This document shows positions 21,454 to 32,876 of a stretch of DNA of 64,000 bases, piece after piece. The translations under genes were made by a program, and so were the position numbers. How positions within the stretch are numbered: the first letter of the stretch is position 1; each line of letters begins with the position of its first letter. The notes under the pieces are model-generated. The model ran no database searches and was not told the origin of the DNA. It was given only the letters and a program-made list of their open reading frames with translations. This DNA is from Thaumatotibia leucotreta (lineage: Eukaryota > Arthropoda > Insecta > Lepidoptera > Tortricidae), in NCBI GenBank assembly GCA_025490895.1, contig JALPQI010000789.1:124001-188000 (forward strand), in the 5' to 3' direction.

Positions 21454-22235
21454 ACCTTTCAGGTCAGTCCGAATATTTCAGTTAGAATATATGTCAAATA
21501 CATATCAAGTTTCTATCACATACCAACGACGAATCCACACACGGCAACCTCAAACCCTTTACATATCACATGAGCCAATACGTAACGCACACGCCCCCAC
21601 ACACATAAGCCACGCCCACCCACGACCCGGCCACGCCCACATGGCATGTATGCCCACGTTGCTGACGTGTGACACACACGCGGCACGCCCTCTGCGCATG
21701 ACCGTGACGCAAACGTATAAGTACACGTTTACGTTTGTGTGAACGTGAATACTCGGGTTTCATTTTAGGGTTGGAGGTACTTACCTACTTGAATGAATGA
21801 AATAACATTTATCAAGTACTTGAAATATTTGTGTTGGAATTGTATATTCTCATATTATTCTCACGGAGACACGTAAACTTTTTCAAATAGTGTCTCCCTA
21901 ATGAAACAAGTGTGAAAAAAATTTGTTCGAAACGAGTGGCGATAAATTAAAACACGACCGAAGGGAGTTTTTTAAATCGATACGAGCTACCAATTTCTAT
22001 TTCGCACATGTGTACATATACTACAGATGGCCCTCCGAAGTTTCGATCAAAAAATTAACCACTAGTTTATACAAAAGGATTGAACATTTTTTTGTCCATT
22101 ACAATCCCCTGAAAAGAATAAAATAAAATAAAATAAAAGAACAGCTAACATTTATCCGACAAATATATTTTCTAATAAGTTTCAACGTCCTAATAAGTAT
22201 AGCGTAATTAAACGGGATAAGCATAATAATCACCA
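21454..22235. other. CA/CG-rich patch, otherwise nothing recognisable
   Basis: 21535-21735 is unusually rich in CAC/CGC ('CCACGCCCACCCACGACC') and carries open frames on both strands only for compositional reasons. Confidence 0.4.
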
Positions 22236-22438
22236 AATAAAAATAAAAAAAACCGACTTCAACCCATTTTTCCAAAACCCCAACTCGGTGCCAACGGAAC
22301 TACTTAGACACCTCGAGATACCCGTTCGATTAAAAAAAAAATGAAAATCGGTTAACGATCCTCGAAGATATCGTGTAATATAAATAAAAAAATCTGTCGA
22401 ATTAAGAATCCCCTCCTTTATTGAAGTCGGCTACAAAA
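22236..22438 (+). repeat. Interspersed repeat family E relative
   Basis: Starts 'AAAACCGACTTCAACCC', contains 'AAAATCGGTTAACGATCCTC', and ends 'TTATTGAAGTCGGCTACAAA'. The shared 'CTTGGTGCC / CTCGGTGCC' and 'GGTTRACGATMCTCG' blocks also occur at 25950-26106. Confidence 0.55.
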
Positions 22439-22442
22439 TATA

Positions 22443-22495
22443 TAGAATAGAATAGAATAGAATAGAATAGAATAGAATAGAATAGAATAGAATAG
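22443..22495. repeat. Pentanucleotide microsatellite (TAGAA)n
   Basis: About ten perfect TAGAA repeats with no interruption. Confidence 0.95.
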
Positions 22496-22831
22496 ATTTT
22501 TATTCACATAAAGCACACATTACAGAACAACAAAAGTAAATACAGTGGTAACATTTTCTGGGTTAAAGAGTAAAGTAAAAAAATTTACTATCTTATAGCT
22601 ACACTAACATTTAGTCGTAGCAAGATTATTAAATGTGAACTATATTTATACGAAGAAGATAATTTAGTATAGTCATCTAAATATCTATACAATTTAATTT
22701 AAAAACAATAATATTTACCAAAAGAAAAGAACAGAAAAAAAAATCCTATTAAAAATTAAAAAAGAAAAAAATTGGGTTTAATAAAGAATGGGTATATGAC
22801 ATATTTTGGAATGCCTTTTCGCCATTTACTT

Positions 22832-23036
22832 AAGATCGTCCTCCTGCGGGTGTCGTAAGAGTCGACTAAGGGATTGAAGTGTCACTGACCATTATTTGAT
22901 AAAAGAATGATGATGGGCAGCAGCGTCATCATAGTGGACACATTACTGCGATCGCCAATCCGCTTGCCCAGCGTGGCGATTATGGGCATTTACCTCCTAA
23001 TGCGTCTATACGCAATTGGACTATCATAGGCTGATG
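22832..23036 (+). mobile_element. SINE2, lacking its 5' end
   Basis: Starts inside the 5' region ('CTCCTGCGGGTGTCGTAAGA') and runs through 'TCACTGACCATTATTTGATA', 'GCAGCAGCGTCATCATAGTG' and 'GGCGATTATGGGCATTTACC', ending at 'CATAGGCTGATGATGA'. The 'TCCAGCAGTGGAC' part of the tail has been lost. Confidence 0.8.
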
Positions 23037-23204
23037 ATGACTTAAGATCGTATGAACACGTGAATTTACGCTATCATTTTAAATTATTATATATTTGATC
23101 GTACTCCCTTTTGTCTTGACTTGGGAGTACAGTATACTATAATATATGGGTATAGAGGCAAATAAATCTATGATCAATCGATCACAGATAGGTACCTGGG
23201 TGCT

Positions 23205-23355
23205 TAGACAAGTTGCCAATCGCTAACGCTTAATCGTCAATCGTCAACGAAAGGCAGCTAACTGTCATTGTCGCACTAATATGAAAGAGTGACAGAGGGG
23301 GAAAACTACGAAACGCTACTAAGCGTTATCGATTGGCAACTTGGCTAAGCATCCT
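23205..23355. mobile_element. MITE family T
   Basis: Inverted ends 'TGCTTAGACAAGTTGCCAAT' and 'GATTGGCAACTTGGCTAAGC' around an interior with 'GAAAGGCAGCTAACTGTCAT' and 'TGAAAGAGTGACAGAG'. Confidence 0.85.
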
Positions 23356-23879
23356 GATATTGTAATTCAGGCATAAGCCTACTACAAAAATTCCTAAATC
23401 TAAAATGCGAGTAGGGGTATAACCGTAAATAGAAAGCCAGACTGCTATTTATTCGTTCCTCCAAATAAATGACTTATAATTTATTTTTACCCGAAAGGGT
23501 AGGGTAATTAATGGGGAAATTGGCTTTCCCCGAGTTTCGGGGTAATGAGGTGAGATTGAGATTAAAACTCGATGGTAAGGAAAAATGGTGAAGTTTAATA
23601 GTTAGTAGTTAATTATTAATAAGCCTTTTAAGACGCTTTAAAATTCATTTGAATGCGAGATTGACATCGAGTTGTGCTAAAGTGACAATTACTGTAATGG
23701 GCTTACTCTCTGAGATTGTATGATATTCGAGTAATTTGCTTTAACTTCGGTACGACTTAGAAGTTTTTACATTAATACAGAATGATTCTTGAACTAAATT
23801 TTGCCTATTACTCTGGCTAGTTGATAATTCATAATAGGATTAAATAATTATGTATACCAGGTGATTTAAAAAAAATGCC

Positions 23880-23936
23880 TGTGTGGTGACGGTAGAAAAA
23901 TACATATGTAGGTGATCACCCCAACTCTTTGCACGC
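23880..23936 (+). mobile_element. SINE2, 5' end fragment
   Basis: 'TGTGTGGTGACGGTAGAAAA', then 'GTGATCACCCCAACTCTTTG', is the first ~55 bp of SINE2. It lies just outside the long inverted repeat. Confidence 0.65.
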
Positions 23937-23960
23937 CAATATTCATGTAAGTGTCCATTT

Positions 23961-25814
23961 TAGTACGGTCAAATCGTACATAATTTTACCCTAAACTCGC
24001 AAATCAAGTAGTATCGCTGCATTTTTGTTATGTTGTTTAGACACCATAGGACAGTATAAAACCATATTTTGCAAGCAAAAAAAAGTTGTGCTAGCTGGGT
24101 AGTACGTGAAAAACTGCGAAATTTACGGCCATTTTTCAGTTTCTGATTTTTATTTAAAAAACCTTACGTTTTTTGATATCATATGTAAATAAACGTTTAA
24201 AGACTAATAAATTTCCAATAAGTTGAGCTAACATGCATTACCATAGGTCTTATAGTTTCAGAGATTCGAGACTTTAAAAAGTACCCCTTTTTGTAAACTA
24301 GATAAAATTTTGTGTTTTGCTAACGTTTTCGACTTAATATCGCCTCACCTAATTATGCTACGAAAAACATGCAATAATGACCTTATAGCGCACTTAATAT
24401 TCTTTAATTTAAGGGTAAAATTAGGTCAGTGAACTTTGTAGTTGAAAGTATAAACCCGAAATTCCAAAGGCAGGAGGCCCGCTATCTAAGTTTTTCATAC
24501 AAATCGCAAGTCGAGTTGCAAAGCTGCAATTTTGGTATATTATAAAGGCCTTATAGATATATACGAAAATGCATGTTAAAAGAAAAACAAAAAAATAATT
24601 TGGGCATAGGACGTAAGAAACGGAAAAAAATTCGCAATTTTTTTAGTTTTTGACGTTTAACTAAAAATCTATTATCTTTTTGATACTAATTGCTATAAAA
24701 CTAAGAAAGAACATTAAATTTGAAAGGATTTGAGCTACATTGCTTCACCGTAAGTTATATATATTTTGAGATACGACATTTCACAAAGTGCCCTTTTATC
24801 AAAACATAAACAAATTTTAGGTTACGTTAAAGCTATTCACTAAATATTGGCAAAACGTTCGCGCTAAGGGAAAAAAAGTAATTGTAGATAATAACTATAT
24901 TAAATTTGAAACAAATTGAGCCGATAACAATTACTGTAAGTCTTATATTTGGGGGTATGCGAGGCTTCAAAACATGCCCTTATTTTCTTAACTTAATGAA
25001 GGGCACATTTTGAAATGTCGTATCTCTAAATCTATATAATTTAGGGTAATGCAAGGTAGCTCAAATCCTTTCGAATTTAATATTCTTTCTAAGTTTTGTA
25101 GCAATTAGTATCAAAAAGATAATAGTTTTTTAATTAAACGTCAAAAAGTAAAAGAAGTCCAATATTTTTTCTGTTTTTTTCGTCCGATGCCGAAGTTCCT
25201 TTTTTGTTTTTCTTGTAATATGCATTTTTGTACGTCCTTATAGCACCTTTATAATATACTAAAATTGCAGCTTTGCAACACGACTTGCGATTTGTATGAA
25301 AAACTTAGATAGCGGGCCTACTGCCTTTTGAATTACGCGTTTTTATTTTCAATTACAAAGTTTACTGACCTGATTTTACCCTTAAATGAAAGAATAATAA
25401 TTGCGCTATAAGATAACTATTTCATGTTTTTCGTAGCATAATTAGGTAAGGCGATATTAAACCAAAAACGTTAGCAAAACTCAACATTTTATCTAGTTTA
25501 CAAAACAGGGTACTATTTGAAGTCTCGAATCTCTGAAACTATAAGACCTACGGTAATGCATGTTATCTCATCTTGTTACAAATTCATTCATCTTTAAACG
25601 TTACCTGAAACATATTGTCAAAAAACGTAAGGCTTTTTTTATAAAAATCAGAAACTAAAAATAGACAGTAAATTTCACAGTTTTTCACGTATAACGTAGC
25701 TAGCACAACTTTTTTTTGCTTGCAAAATGTGGTTTTATACTGCCCTATGGTGTCTAAATAACATACCAAAAATGCAGCTTTTTTGCGAGTTTAATATACG
25801 ATTTGACCGTACTA
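23961..25814. repeat. Long inverted repeat, ~1.85 kb, with ~820-840-bp arms
   Basis: The left arm 23961-24797 and right arm 24998-25814 are reverse complements with scattered mismatches. The end 'TAGTACGGTCAAATCG' pairs with 25799-25814, 'TTGCAAGCAAAAAAAAGTTG' near 24070 pairs near 25720, and 'TCAGAGATTCGAGACTT' near 24260 pairs near 25520. The loop is about 200 bp. No ORF exceeds 61 codons. It may be a foldback element or a hairpin-RNA locus. Confidence 0.85.
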
Positions 25815-25949
25815 TTTATCAATTTTCTACCTTTTATTCATCTATAATGCTCCACATACTGGTTTTATAAATATCGATAACATTCATGATTTAATTTCAG
25901 GTTCCGATAATTTTATGTCAAAGTCACACGTCAAAAAACAAATAATCAC

Positions 25950-26106
25950 CAAATAATTTCAACCGCTTTTCCCTGACTTGGTGCCTATGTGACCATCTCG
26001 AAGTTTTAAGCACGATCGATTAAAGTAAAATTGGTTGACGATACTCGGAGATATCTAGTAACAAAAAAATCGACTTGGTTACCTCCTCCTTTTTGGAAGT
26101 AGGTTA
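25950..26106 (+). repeat. Interspersed repeat family E relative
   Basis: 'ATTTCAACCGCTTTTCCCTG', 'TTGGTTGACGATACTCGGAG' and 'CCTCCTCCTTTTTGGAAGTA' align in order with 22236-22438. Confidence 0.5.
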
Positions 26107-26764
26107 ATAACAGATAATAACAAACAAAACAATTTATAAAGTATCTACGTCACACCACTCACACCTAGGTAATTTAAATCCTTATACTCTATAGGTATGT
26201 TTTGGTATTTGGATTTGCCCAGCAAAAATATGAAAAATAACCTACACTATTTGATCTTGTCACCTTATCACACAATAGACAATAATATGTGTGCGCTATT
26301 TCATGATTACATTCTAAAAAACCAAGCAAACTAAATCCAAACTGTGTTTAATCCAATTACAACAACCAAATCAAATCCGTTGTCTGACATTCAATTTCCA
26401 ACCTTCTCACAAGTGACTAAGATTCCCTGTATATTTCCAAAAATGCAAAAAGTACCACGTATGTTGACAAATGAGGACGCAGCGGGCAGTAGGGTGACCA
26501 TTAAATGCCGTCCCAGGAATTCAGGTAGTGTGTGACTGATGGACTGTCCGCGGGCGGCCGCTATCTGCTGTGTGGTCACCGCTGTAGAATGTTTCATTGA
26601 GGGTGATGTTTTTTGGGTATTTGTTTTGCTGGTCACAATTTTTTGTTTGTGTATCAAAGAGTTCCCATAGACTGTTTAGAATTTTTTGTCATAGCAATGT
26701 GAAGTAAATTCAAATATGGCTACAATTTTTTTTCCTTCTTACATATCAATAACAAGGCATATTT
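26107..26764. other. No recognisable gene
   Basis: Opposed ORFs at 26344-26657 with no motif. Confidence 0.4.
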
Positions 26765-26995
26765 AAGGCGACCGCAGCGGCTGAAATGCCGACTTTTACA
26801 AACGTAAATATAAGGACCTCGTCGAGGAAAACGATTTTGTAACGTTTGGCGTAGAAACTTTAGGTTAATGGGGCCCCAGCGCACGCAAATTGTTTGCTGA
26901 AATTGCGAAACGTCTGATTGACGTAGCTAAAGACCGAGGAGCTAGCTAGCGACTTCCTAACACGACTGCCGCCAGCATCCTCGGTGCAATGTCAC
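26765..26995 (+). pseudogene. 5'-truncated remnant of the RLE-type LINE
   Basis: From 26794 the frame encodes FYKRKYKDLVEENDFVTFGV, then ETLG, a stop, WGPSARKLFAEIAKRLIDVA, and later 'AASILG'. These align with the C-terminal region of the element at 37376-40238 (its RRKYAAL, FGVETLGPWGPGA, EVGKRLIEA and AASLLG segments). Internal stops show decay. Divergence suggests an older insertion or a sister subfamily. Confidence 0.75.
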
Positions 26996-27221
26996 AAGGG
27001 CCAATCTTAGTTATAGGTTGCTCCTACTCCTTTACCTAGAAACTCCTATCACTGTTGATATTGGCTCAGACTTAACTGTTCCTCCAGCGCTGACCAGGAT
27101 CTGTGATCTACTGTGGAGGATATCATTATCAGTGCATGAGCTCTCCCTGCAATACCATAGTGCCGCAGTTTCAAGGCAATTACAATCTGCCACTATGCAA
27201 TAAAATTTATATTTTTGTTGT

Positions 27222-27346
27222 TTTCATTGCATGTTTGAGAAAAGCGCTATACTTACCTCGGCCGGAAATATAGGGTTACCTGCCGCAGACCTATATGTAT
27301 TCGGCCGGCAACTCTTTTCGTCCCGGCCTCTATAGTAATGTACCCA
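27222..27346 (-). mobile_element. Foldback family G, compact copy
   Basis: 'CATTGCATGTTTGAGAAAAG', 'CCTCGGCCGGAAATATAGGG', 'TCGGCCGGCAACTC' and 'CCCGGCCTCTATAGTAATGT' are the reverse complement of the arm at 4490-4640. Confidence 0.65.
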
Positions 27347-27515
27347 AAACTACGAGTATTTTATTTATAGAGCAGCCTGTATATAAGAAATAGATGGCAC
27401 TGGTAGTATAAGAGTGATTAGTATGAAACACACAGAGGCGAATGCATGTCACAGTAGCGTAGTACTCGGCGTGTTCTCGTTTCGTTTCGTTGCTCGTTTG
27501 GGTGCTTCTTGGGTG

Positions 27516-27976
27516 CTGCTATGTCACTTTTGGGTGCTTTGTCACTTTTCGGGACAACTATTTAGCGTAAGATTAAAAACCTTAATTTTGACCCTAAGCT
27601 TGGCAGAATTTTAAAAAATTGCGCGTTCTAGCCTCCTCGCCGTTGTGTAGAGCATAAAATTCTGTCTTAAAAAAAATACAAAAATTGGGTCAAACGGTAT
27701 GTATATTTTAAGATACACTGCCAAGTTAAGGGTTAATATTTTTAATTGTAAAATCAGGTCCGTAACGACACTTAAGTACCATACATTTGGAAATTTAAAC
27801 TTTATCGGCGTTTTCATATCATAATATCGTTTATAGTTTATAAAATTAACACCAAAACCAACGTTTTTATTGAAATTGAATGCTTGATTAGTGCTTATTA
27901 GTCGTTACAAACCTGACTGAAATTAAGGTTTTTTTTATTTCACACTGATTAAGTGTCCTTAAAAGTGAAAATGCTC
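27516..27976. mobile_element. MITE family Q, split by another inverted-repeat element
   Basis: The left inverted end is at 27535-27595 ('TTTAGCGTAAGATTAAAAAC'). The body resumes near 27735 ('GTCCGTAACGACACTTAAGT') and runs to the right end 'AAGTGTCCTTAAAAGTGAAA'. The interrupting segment is listed separately. The right half aligns well with 18259-18522. Confidence 0.65.
27591..27734. mobile_element. Small TIR element nested in MITE Q
   Basis: The ends ACCCTAAGCTTGGCAG and CTGCCAAGTTAAGGGT are complementary with one mismatch and a one-base offset. The segment separates parts of family Q that are contiguous at 18259-18522. Confidence 0.55.
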
Positions 27977-28199
27977 TCGGACATCTTTAAAATATAAATA
28001 AATTAAACAACACGAATTCTTCTATGAAGTTAAAATTGTATAAAAGACTAAATTTATGTGAGTAGATGAGATTGGCTTACTTTATTTTATTTGGAGATCC
28101 AACAGCTGTTACATAGACATGAATAAGACATGTAACGTACATATTGATAGAAATCCGCTGTTAAAATTTTCTCTTTCCTCATGGGCACATTGTACAAAA

Positions 28200-28285
28200 C
28201 AATCTCTGACAAGCCAGTTGACCAAACGAAAGTCCCCACCGGGATTCGAACCCAACTAACCATATTAGTCAAATGCTTCACGGTG
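28200..28285 (-). mobile_element. tRNA-like remnant (SINE head)
   Basis: The minus strand has a perfect B box, GGGTTCGAATCCC (28253-28241). The A-box half is not convincing and there is no cloverleaf, so it is probably a decayed SINE head from a different tRNA than SINE1. Confidence 0.45.
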
Positions 28286-28499
28286 CGTTAGTACTGTCCA
28301 AACAGATCACGTGTAGAGATACCGCCAGATCTGATCTAAGCAGATAATATATGATACCGTATCTATTATCATTATGTTGGCTTAGAAAAACATATTAAAC
28401 GCGCATGGACAAAAAATTGGACACGTTGCAACAGGTAAGTCATAGAATAATATTTAATAGAGTTCTACTTCAAATATTATTTTATAAAGGCCATAATGA

Positions 28500-28740
28500 C
28501 TGTCAAAAGTTTGGCACATTGCGCGTAGAACCGATGGCCGTTGGGGCGAGAAGGTTCGCGAGTGGCGGCCACGTACCGGAAGGCGTAGCGTGGGTAGGCC
28601 CCACAAGGTGGACTGATGACCTGGTGAAGGTCGCAGGAATCCGCTGGATGCGGGTGGCACAGGACCGGTCATTGTGGCAATCTTGGGGGCCTATGTTCAG
28701 CAGTGGACGTCTTTCGGGTGATATGATGATGATGATAATG
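28500..28740 (+). pseudogene. RTE-type LINE, 3' end
   Basis: Encodes 'PTRWTDDLVKVAGIRWMRVA' and QDRSLWQSW, the RTE C-terminus, then the tail 'CCTATGTTCAGCAGTGGACG' and an imperfect (ATG)n. Relative to the copies at 5535 and 48336 the N-terminal part is out of frame. 5'-truncated, inactive. Confidence 0.8.
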
Positions 28741-28951
28741 GCCACGCCACTCCACATGCGTTTGCAACACGAGCGAATGCTCATGCACGTGACATGCGTG
28801 TTGTATCTTATGGAAATGTTATATTAGATGGCATACCGCTTGCGTGGCTTGCACGCGCGTGGAACCAGCATCACATCATCAGCCTATATCCTTCCACTGC
28901 TAGACAACTGGCTCTCCTATTGCGTATGCGTATGGACGCATTAGGAGGTAA

Positions 28952-29159
28952 AGTCCATTTCAAATACGAAGGCCCGGTTCCACTTGACAAAGTCAGCCGT
29001 CAACAATAGGATCAGTGATAGCAAAAGATGCCTGGCCAGACCCTTTTGCGACGTGATATTTCTTGCATACATCGGTGTACGACACGTGCCAATTTCTAGT
29101 GGACCAATTAAATGAAAAAAGTTTCGAGTGGCATTGGGCCTTCGTATTTGAAATGGACT
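28952..29159. mobile_element. MITE with 24-bp TIR nested in SINE2
   Basis: AGTCCATTTCAAATACGAAG plus GCCC at the left, with an exact complement ending at 29159. About 208 bp, no ORF. Confidence 0.8.
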
Positions 29160-29320
29160 ATAAATACCCACAATGGCCAAACAGGTTGGCGATCGCAGTA
29201 GTGTGTTATTTTATTTATTTATTTATTTATTAAATCAAAAGTTTACATATCATCTCATCTCTAGTGACGCTGCTGCCCATCATCAATATTCGATAAATAA
29301 TAAATGGTCTGTGACTTCTA

Positions 29321-29457
29321 TACCTCAAGATGGAAACCAACGACTACGACGACGAACCAAATCAACGAATTTCGACGAATTACGTTTTGTGTACCGAACG
29401 AATTTCGTAGAGTGGGAATAGAATGAGCATTCGCTCATTTTTTTGTAAATCCACCTT
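29321..29457. mobile_element. MITE family I at TA inside SINE2
   Basis: The right end 'GAGCATTCGCTCATTTTTTT ... CCACCTT' followed by TA (29458-29459) matches family I. The left end is degenerate after TA (29319-29320). The SINE2 sequence 'GTGAC(A)CTTC ... TAGTCGAC' is interrupted exactly here. Confidence 0.7.
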
Positions 29458-29523
29458 TAGTCGACTTTTACAATGGCAAGAGTAGGGGTGGTGAATTATT
29501 CTTACTGCCGTCATCAAACACAT

Positions 29524-29953
29524 TTCAACATTTATTTACTAAAATAAATTATGTTACGCGTGTAGTACTTTAATATATTCTAGAATCTAGCTCCCAACAT
29601 TAAACATTTCAATCTTACCCAACATAACCGCATTTTAACAAACTAGTTAATAACATAGAATCACATCAACCAAGCTACCGAGGCCTGCTCTCGCATGCAG
29701 CCACTGAATCTTGGCAGTTCAAGTTAAGTTGGTCTGTAGAGCTATTATAATCATGCTCACAATATAGTAATCATAGATCTTGGATAGTGGAGATAGGATC
29801 GCTTGTGATGAATGGCTTTGAGCTGTGCCTAGGAATTGTGGATGTGAAAGAGTAGTCCATCTTCAAACATGGGTCTTTTACAGCATCATCCAAAAATATG
29901 GCCATGGCATGATATGGTTGACTGTACCTATCGTTTACTTTTTTGTATGATTA
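29524..29953. other. No recognisable feature
   Basis: No ORF of 60 codons, no shared repeat. Confidence 0.45.
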
Positions 29954-30192
29954 ATCATCAGCCTATGATAGTCCACTGTTGGACGTAGGCCTCTCCTATT
30001 AACTATGCGTATAGACGCATTAGGAGGTAAATGCCTATAATCGCCACAATGGGCAAACAGATTGAATGGAGAAACAGATCTTTTATCAAATAATGGTAAG
30101 TGACACTTCAATCTCTTAGTCGACTCTTACGACACCCGCAGGAGGAGTTGGGGTGGTGACAAATGTATTCTTACTGCCGTCATCATACGGCA
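29954..30192 (-). mobile_element. SINE2, near full length
   Basis: On the plus strand: 'ATCATCAGCCTATGATAGTC', 'CGTATAGACGCATTAGGAGG', 'CAATCTCTTAGTCGACTCTT', 'GGAGTTGGGGTGGTGACAAA' and the terminal 'GCCGTCATCATACGGC'. The middle (around 30060-30080) has a deletion. Confidence 0.85.
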
Positions 30193-31190
30193 TACTAATG
30201 TCCACTATATACATAAATAAAAATATTTTTGTAAATCATCGTGCGTCATGTCATGCCGGCCGAAGGTAGATTACTGTCATTTCTTTATAGTGTCTTAAGT
30301 CTTTTGTATATAGACTGAGTCACTTTATGCCAAAGTATACTATTAGCATATAAAGGCTTCTAGGTATTAAGAAGGAATTTACTATACAAAAAACTGCTTT
30401 AGATAGGATCGAAAATTTACCAGTTTCAAAATCAAATGATAGTGATTTTTTTATTTCGGATTCAATTTTAAGTAATTTATCAATAGGTAACTATTAAGTA
30501 CATATTTCCTGCGGTTTATTTTTCAAGACACTAGTTTGGTTTCACAATCAAGCTTTGTCTATAAAATATTTACAACCTAACATCTAGATATAAAGGACAT
30601 TAAATCCTTCTAAGAAACCACTTAGCACAGTTTAAAACTCATTACACCAATTCCGATAAACTAATAAGTGCACAAGAGCCTATTTTTCTTTAACATATCT
30701 GATTCGTGACATTTTAATACCTTTACTGCCTCTAAAGGCTCTAAACTAGATTTCAATACGTACCAATTCAAAAAGGACATAAGTGTGTACTAATGTACGT
30801 GAACATAAATGATGTTTTGGATATGCGTGTGTTCGACAATGTAAGGCACGTAAGCTAGGTGCAAACGTACACTTAGCGTTGTATCGCACGTAACGGTTAT
30901 TATTATCAAAAGCACATGCATTAAGGTTTCGCCATAGTTCAAACAGCTGCGAAGCTCCATTTTCAGAGCATCTGTGTAGCTTAAACGATGGAAGAATGTA
31001 CACTGTACCTCTGCCTAGGTTTTATTATTTTCTAACAAACATAACGCAACAGTTGCACATCTAGATCAAAAGAGTAATATATAACTTAAAGTGTATCTAT
31101 TGTTTAGTTCAGGGTATATTCGTGATTTACAAATTTTATTTGATCTACATACTGTAGCCATAGCATGAGTTGGAAAATAAAGGATACCTA
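30193..31190. other. No recognisable feature
   Basis: One short minus-strand ORF (30746-31003) without motifs. Confidence 0.45.
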
Positions 31191-31293
31191 TGTTAGTTTT
31201 TACTCGGTATGTAATTCATTCTATCGCGCTCACAGGCTCGCACTGACATATTGGGCCTGCTTTACGTATCGAGTAAAACCTTACGTTACCGAT
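31191..31293. mobile_element. ~100-bp inverted-repeat element
   Basis: 'TGTTAGTTTTTACTCGGTAT' pairs with 'TACGTATCGAGTAAAACCTT'. The related strings 'TTAGGTTTTACTCGATACGT' and 'ATCGCGCTCAC' occur twice at 47308-47503. Confidence 0.55.
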
Positions 31294-31454
31294 ACTTGCA
31301 AAGTCATGGGACGGCTAATGTTTTGATTAGACGTGACGGTTTCTACTAGACATAATTATAATTTAACTAAAAATAATGCGTTAAATTGGAAACAGTATGA
31401 CACGGTTGATAATGTATCGACAGTTTACATTTAGGTAACTAAAGCAAAACCAGC

Positions 31455-31700
31455 AGTTTTGTGGTCGAGCGGAAAAACACGCGGCTGCTACTCCGGTTCG
31501 TAAATTGTTTTTCGAAAACTTATGTACCTACGAAATATCATTTGATATTCACAGGTGCTTCGGTAAAGGAAAACATCGTGAGGAGACCTGCATACATCCG
31601 CGAAGAAATTCAAGGGTGTATGTGGATTGTGAAGTCCCCAACAAGTACTGGGCCAACTTTAGGACAACGCCAAACGGGCGCGTTTGATGACGAATTGCGG
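31455..31700 (+). mobile_element. tRNA-derived SINE (family P)
   Basis: A box-like TGGTCGAGCGG at about 31462 and a B box-like 'CCGGTTCGTAAAT' about 33 bp later. Then comes the body 'GGTAAAGGAAAACATCGTGA', 'GGAGACCTGCATACATCCGC' and 'CTGGGCCAACTTTAGGACAA', which I recognise as a widespread lepidopteran SINE body. The 88-codon ORF here is its translation. Confidence 0.65.
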
Positions 31701-31726
31701 AAAAAATGGCCAGTATGCCTACAATG

Positions 31727-31803
31727 AGCGTTTACTTTGTACGTATCTAGCTCGCTCGCGCCAATACGCAAGGGCGAGCGGGATGGATAGAAAGTAAACG
31801 CGT
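31727..31803. mobile_element. Short hairpin MITE
   Basis: 'GCGTTTACTTTGTACGTATC' with 'TAGCTCGCTCGCGCC' pairs imperfectly with 'GGGCGAGCGGGATGGATAGA' and 'AAGTAAACGC'. It directly follows SINE P. Confidence 0.6.
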
Positions 31804-31880
31804 TAATATCGTAGCGGAATCTCATGGTAGGGCTACAATACAAAAAAAAACGGCCAAGAGCATGTCGGGCCATGCTCAAT

Positions 31881-32310
31881 GTAGGGTTCCGTAGTTATTA
31901 AAAAACAACTAGGCCGGTTATGTTTCTTATCTAATATAATAGTTTTATTTTAAAGTACTCATGATTTTTTTCATATTTTTGGATTTACGGATCAAAAGTT
32001 AGAGGGGGGACGGGACACCATCTTTTTTTCTTCTAAAGCGATTATCTCCGAAAATATTGACTTTAGAAAAAAACTTATTTAAAGTCAAGTTTTTTTTAAA
32101 TCATCCCCACTTCACCAGTTGGGGAAACATTTTTTTTCTATTTTTTATCGTACCATTTTGTTGGCATGATTAATAATATGTAATTATGCATACCTGTACC
32201 AAATTGCAGATTTATAGTATTAATGGCCACTGAGCTATGCTGCGGACAGACGGACAGAGCGAAACTATAAGGGTTCTGTTTTTGCAATTTTGGCTACGGA
32301 ACCCTAAAAA
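31881..32310. repeat. 'GGAACCCTA' repeat (family H) with inverted ends
   Basis: Left end 'TAGGGTTCCGTAGTTATTAA', right end 'TTTGGCTACGGAACCCTA'. Inside is 'GACAGACGGACAGAGCGAAA' (complement 'GTCCGTCTGTC'). It is a very common lepidopteran dispersed repeat, related to 52738-53140. Confidence 0.7.
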
Positions 32311-32876
32311 ATTCCAGCATTTTTTTCTCAAATCGCCAATCTGTTATTGTCTGTATTGTGACGCAAGTAGGACCTTTTAACCGAGTGCGTTAAGGCGATC
32401 CTATCGCTTATCGGCCGCCGAGCGATCGCCGGCGGACATCGTTTGTTCGTCTATCTATAGTCTAAACTTGTTGCCCGATTTAGGATGGGCAGTTATTGAT
32501 TTAGACCGGGCTGACATTATCTGTGGCGTGATTTGTTCGTTGTAATTAAATTATTGAGTGTTGGAGATAATGATCTTTACAGCCTCTAGCTTAATGTTCA
32601 TTGATAATGATGATGTTGATTAAGATGTATCTAAGTGATATGTTTATGTAAATTTTCATATGATTTATTTCATTTTTTGTTTCTTGTATACTCTTTTAGA
32701 GGGAATTGAAAGGATTGCTTTACGATTGAATTTAAACTTTCGGTAGACATAAAAAAATGTCTGTCCTCCGGCCAGCAAACAGCACTTTGCCGGCCGCTGC
32801 GCTAAACTAAGTTGTCGCCTGCCGGCTCCGTTGAGCAGAAAAATAATATACACACCTCGGCCGTTAAATGGGAAAG
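32311..32876. other. No recognisable gene
   Basis: A GC-rich patch with 'GCCGGCCGCTGCGC' at 32790-32850 is slightly reminiscent of family G. Confidence 0.4.

Larger units (their letters stand above)
28866..29523 (-). mobile_element. SINE2 split by three separate insertions
   Basis: SINE2 pieces in correct order (tail to 5' end on the plus strand): 28866-28951, 29160-29205, 29262-29318 and 29460-29520. The gaps are a TIR element (28952-29159), an AT-rich insert (29206-29261, with (TTTA)n) and a TA-targeted MITE (29321-29457). Concatenated, the pieces match intact copies such as 54747-55020. Confidence 0.8.

Noticed and set aside
21491..21763. Opposed ORFs at 21491-21742 and 21566-21763
   Set aside because: Open on both strands because the region is CAC/CGC-rich; no motif.
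31461..31727. 88-codon ORF as a small gene
   Set aside because: It is the translation of a recognised lepidopteran SINE body ('GGAAAACATCGTGAGG...').
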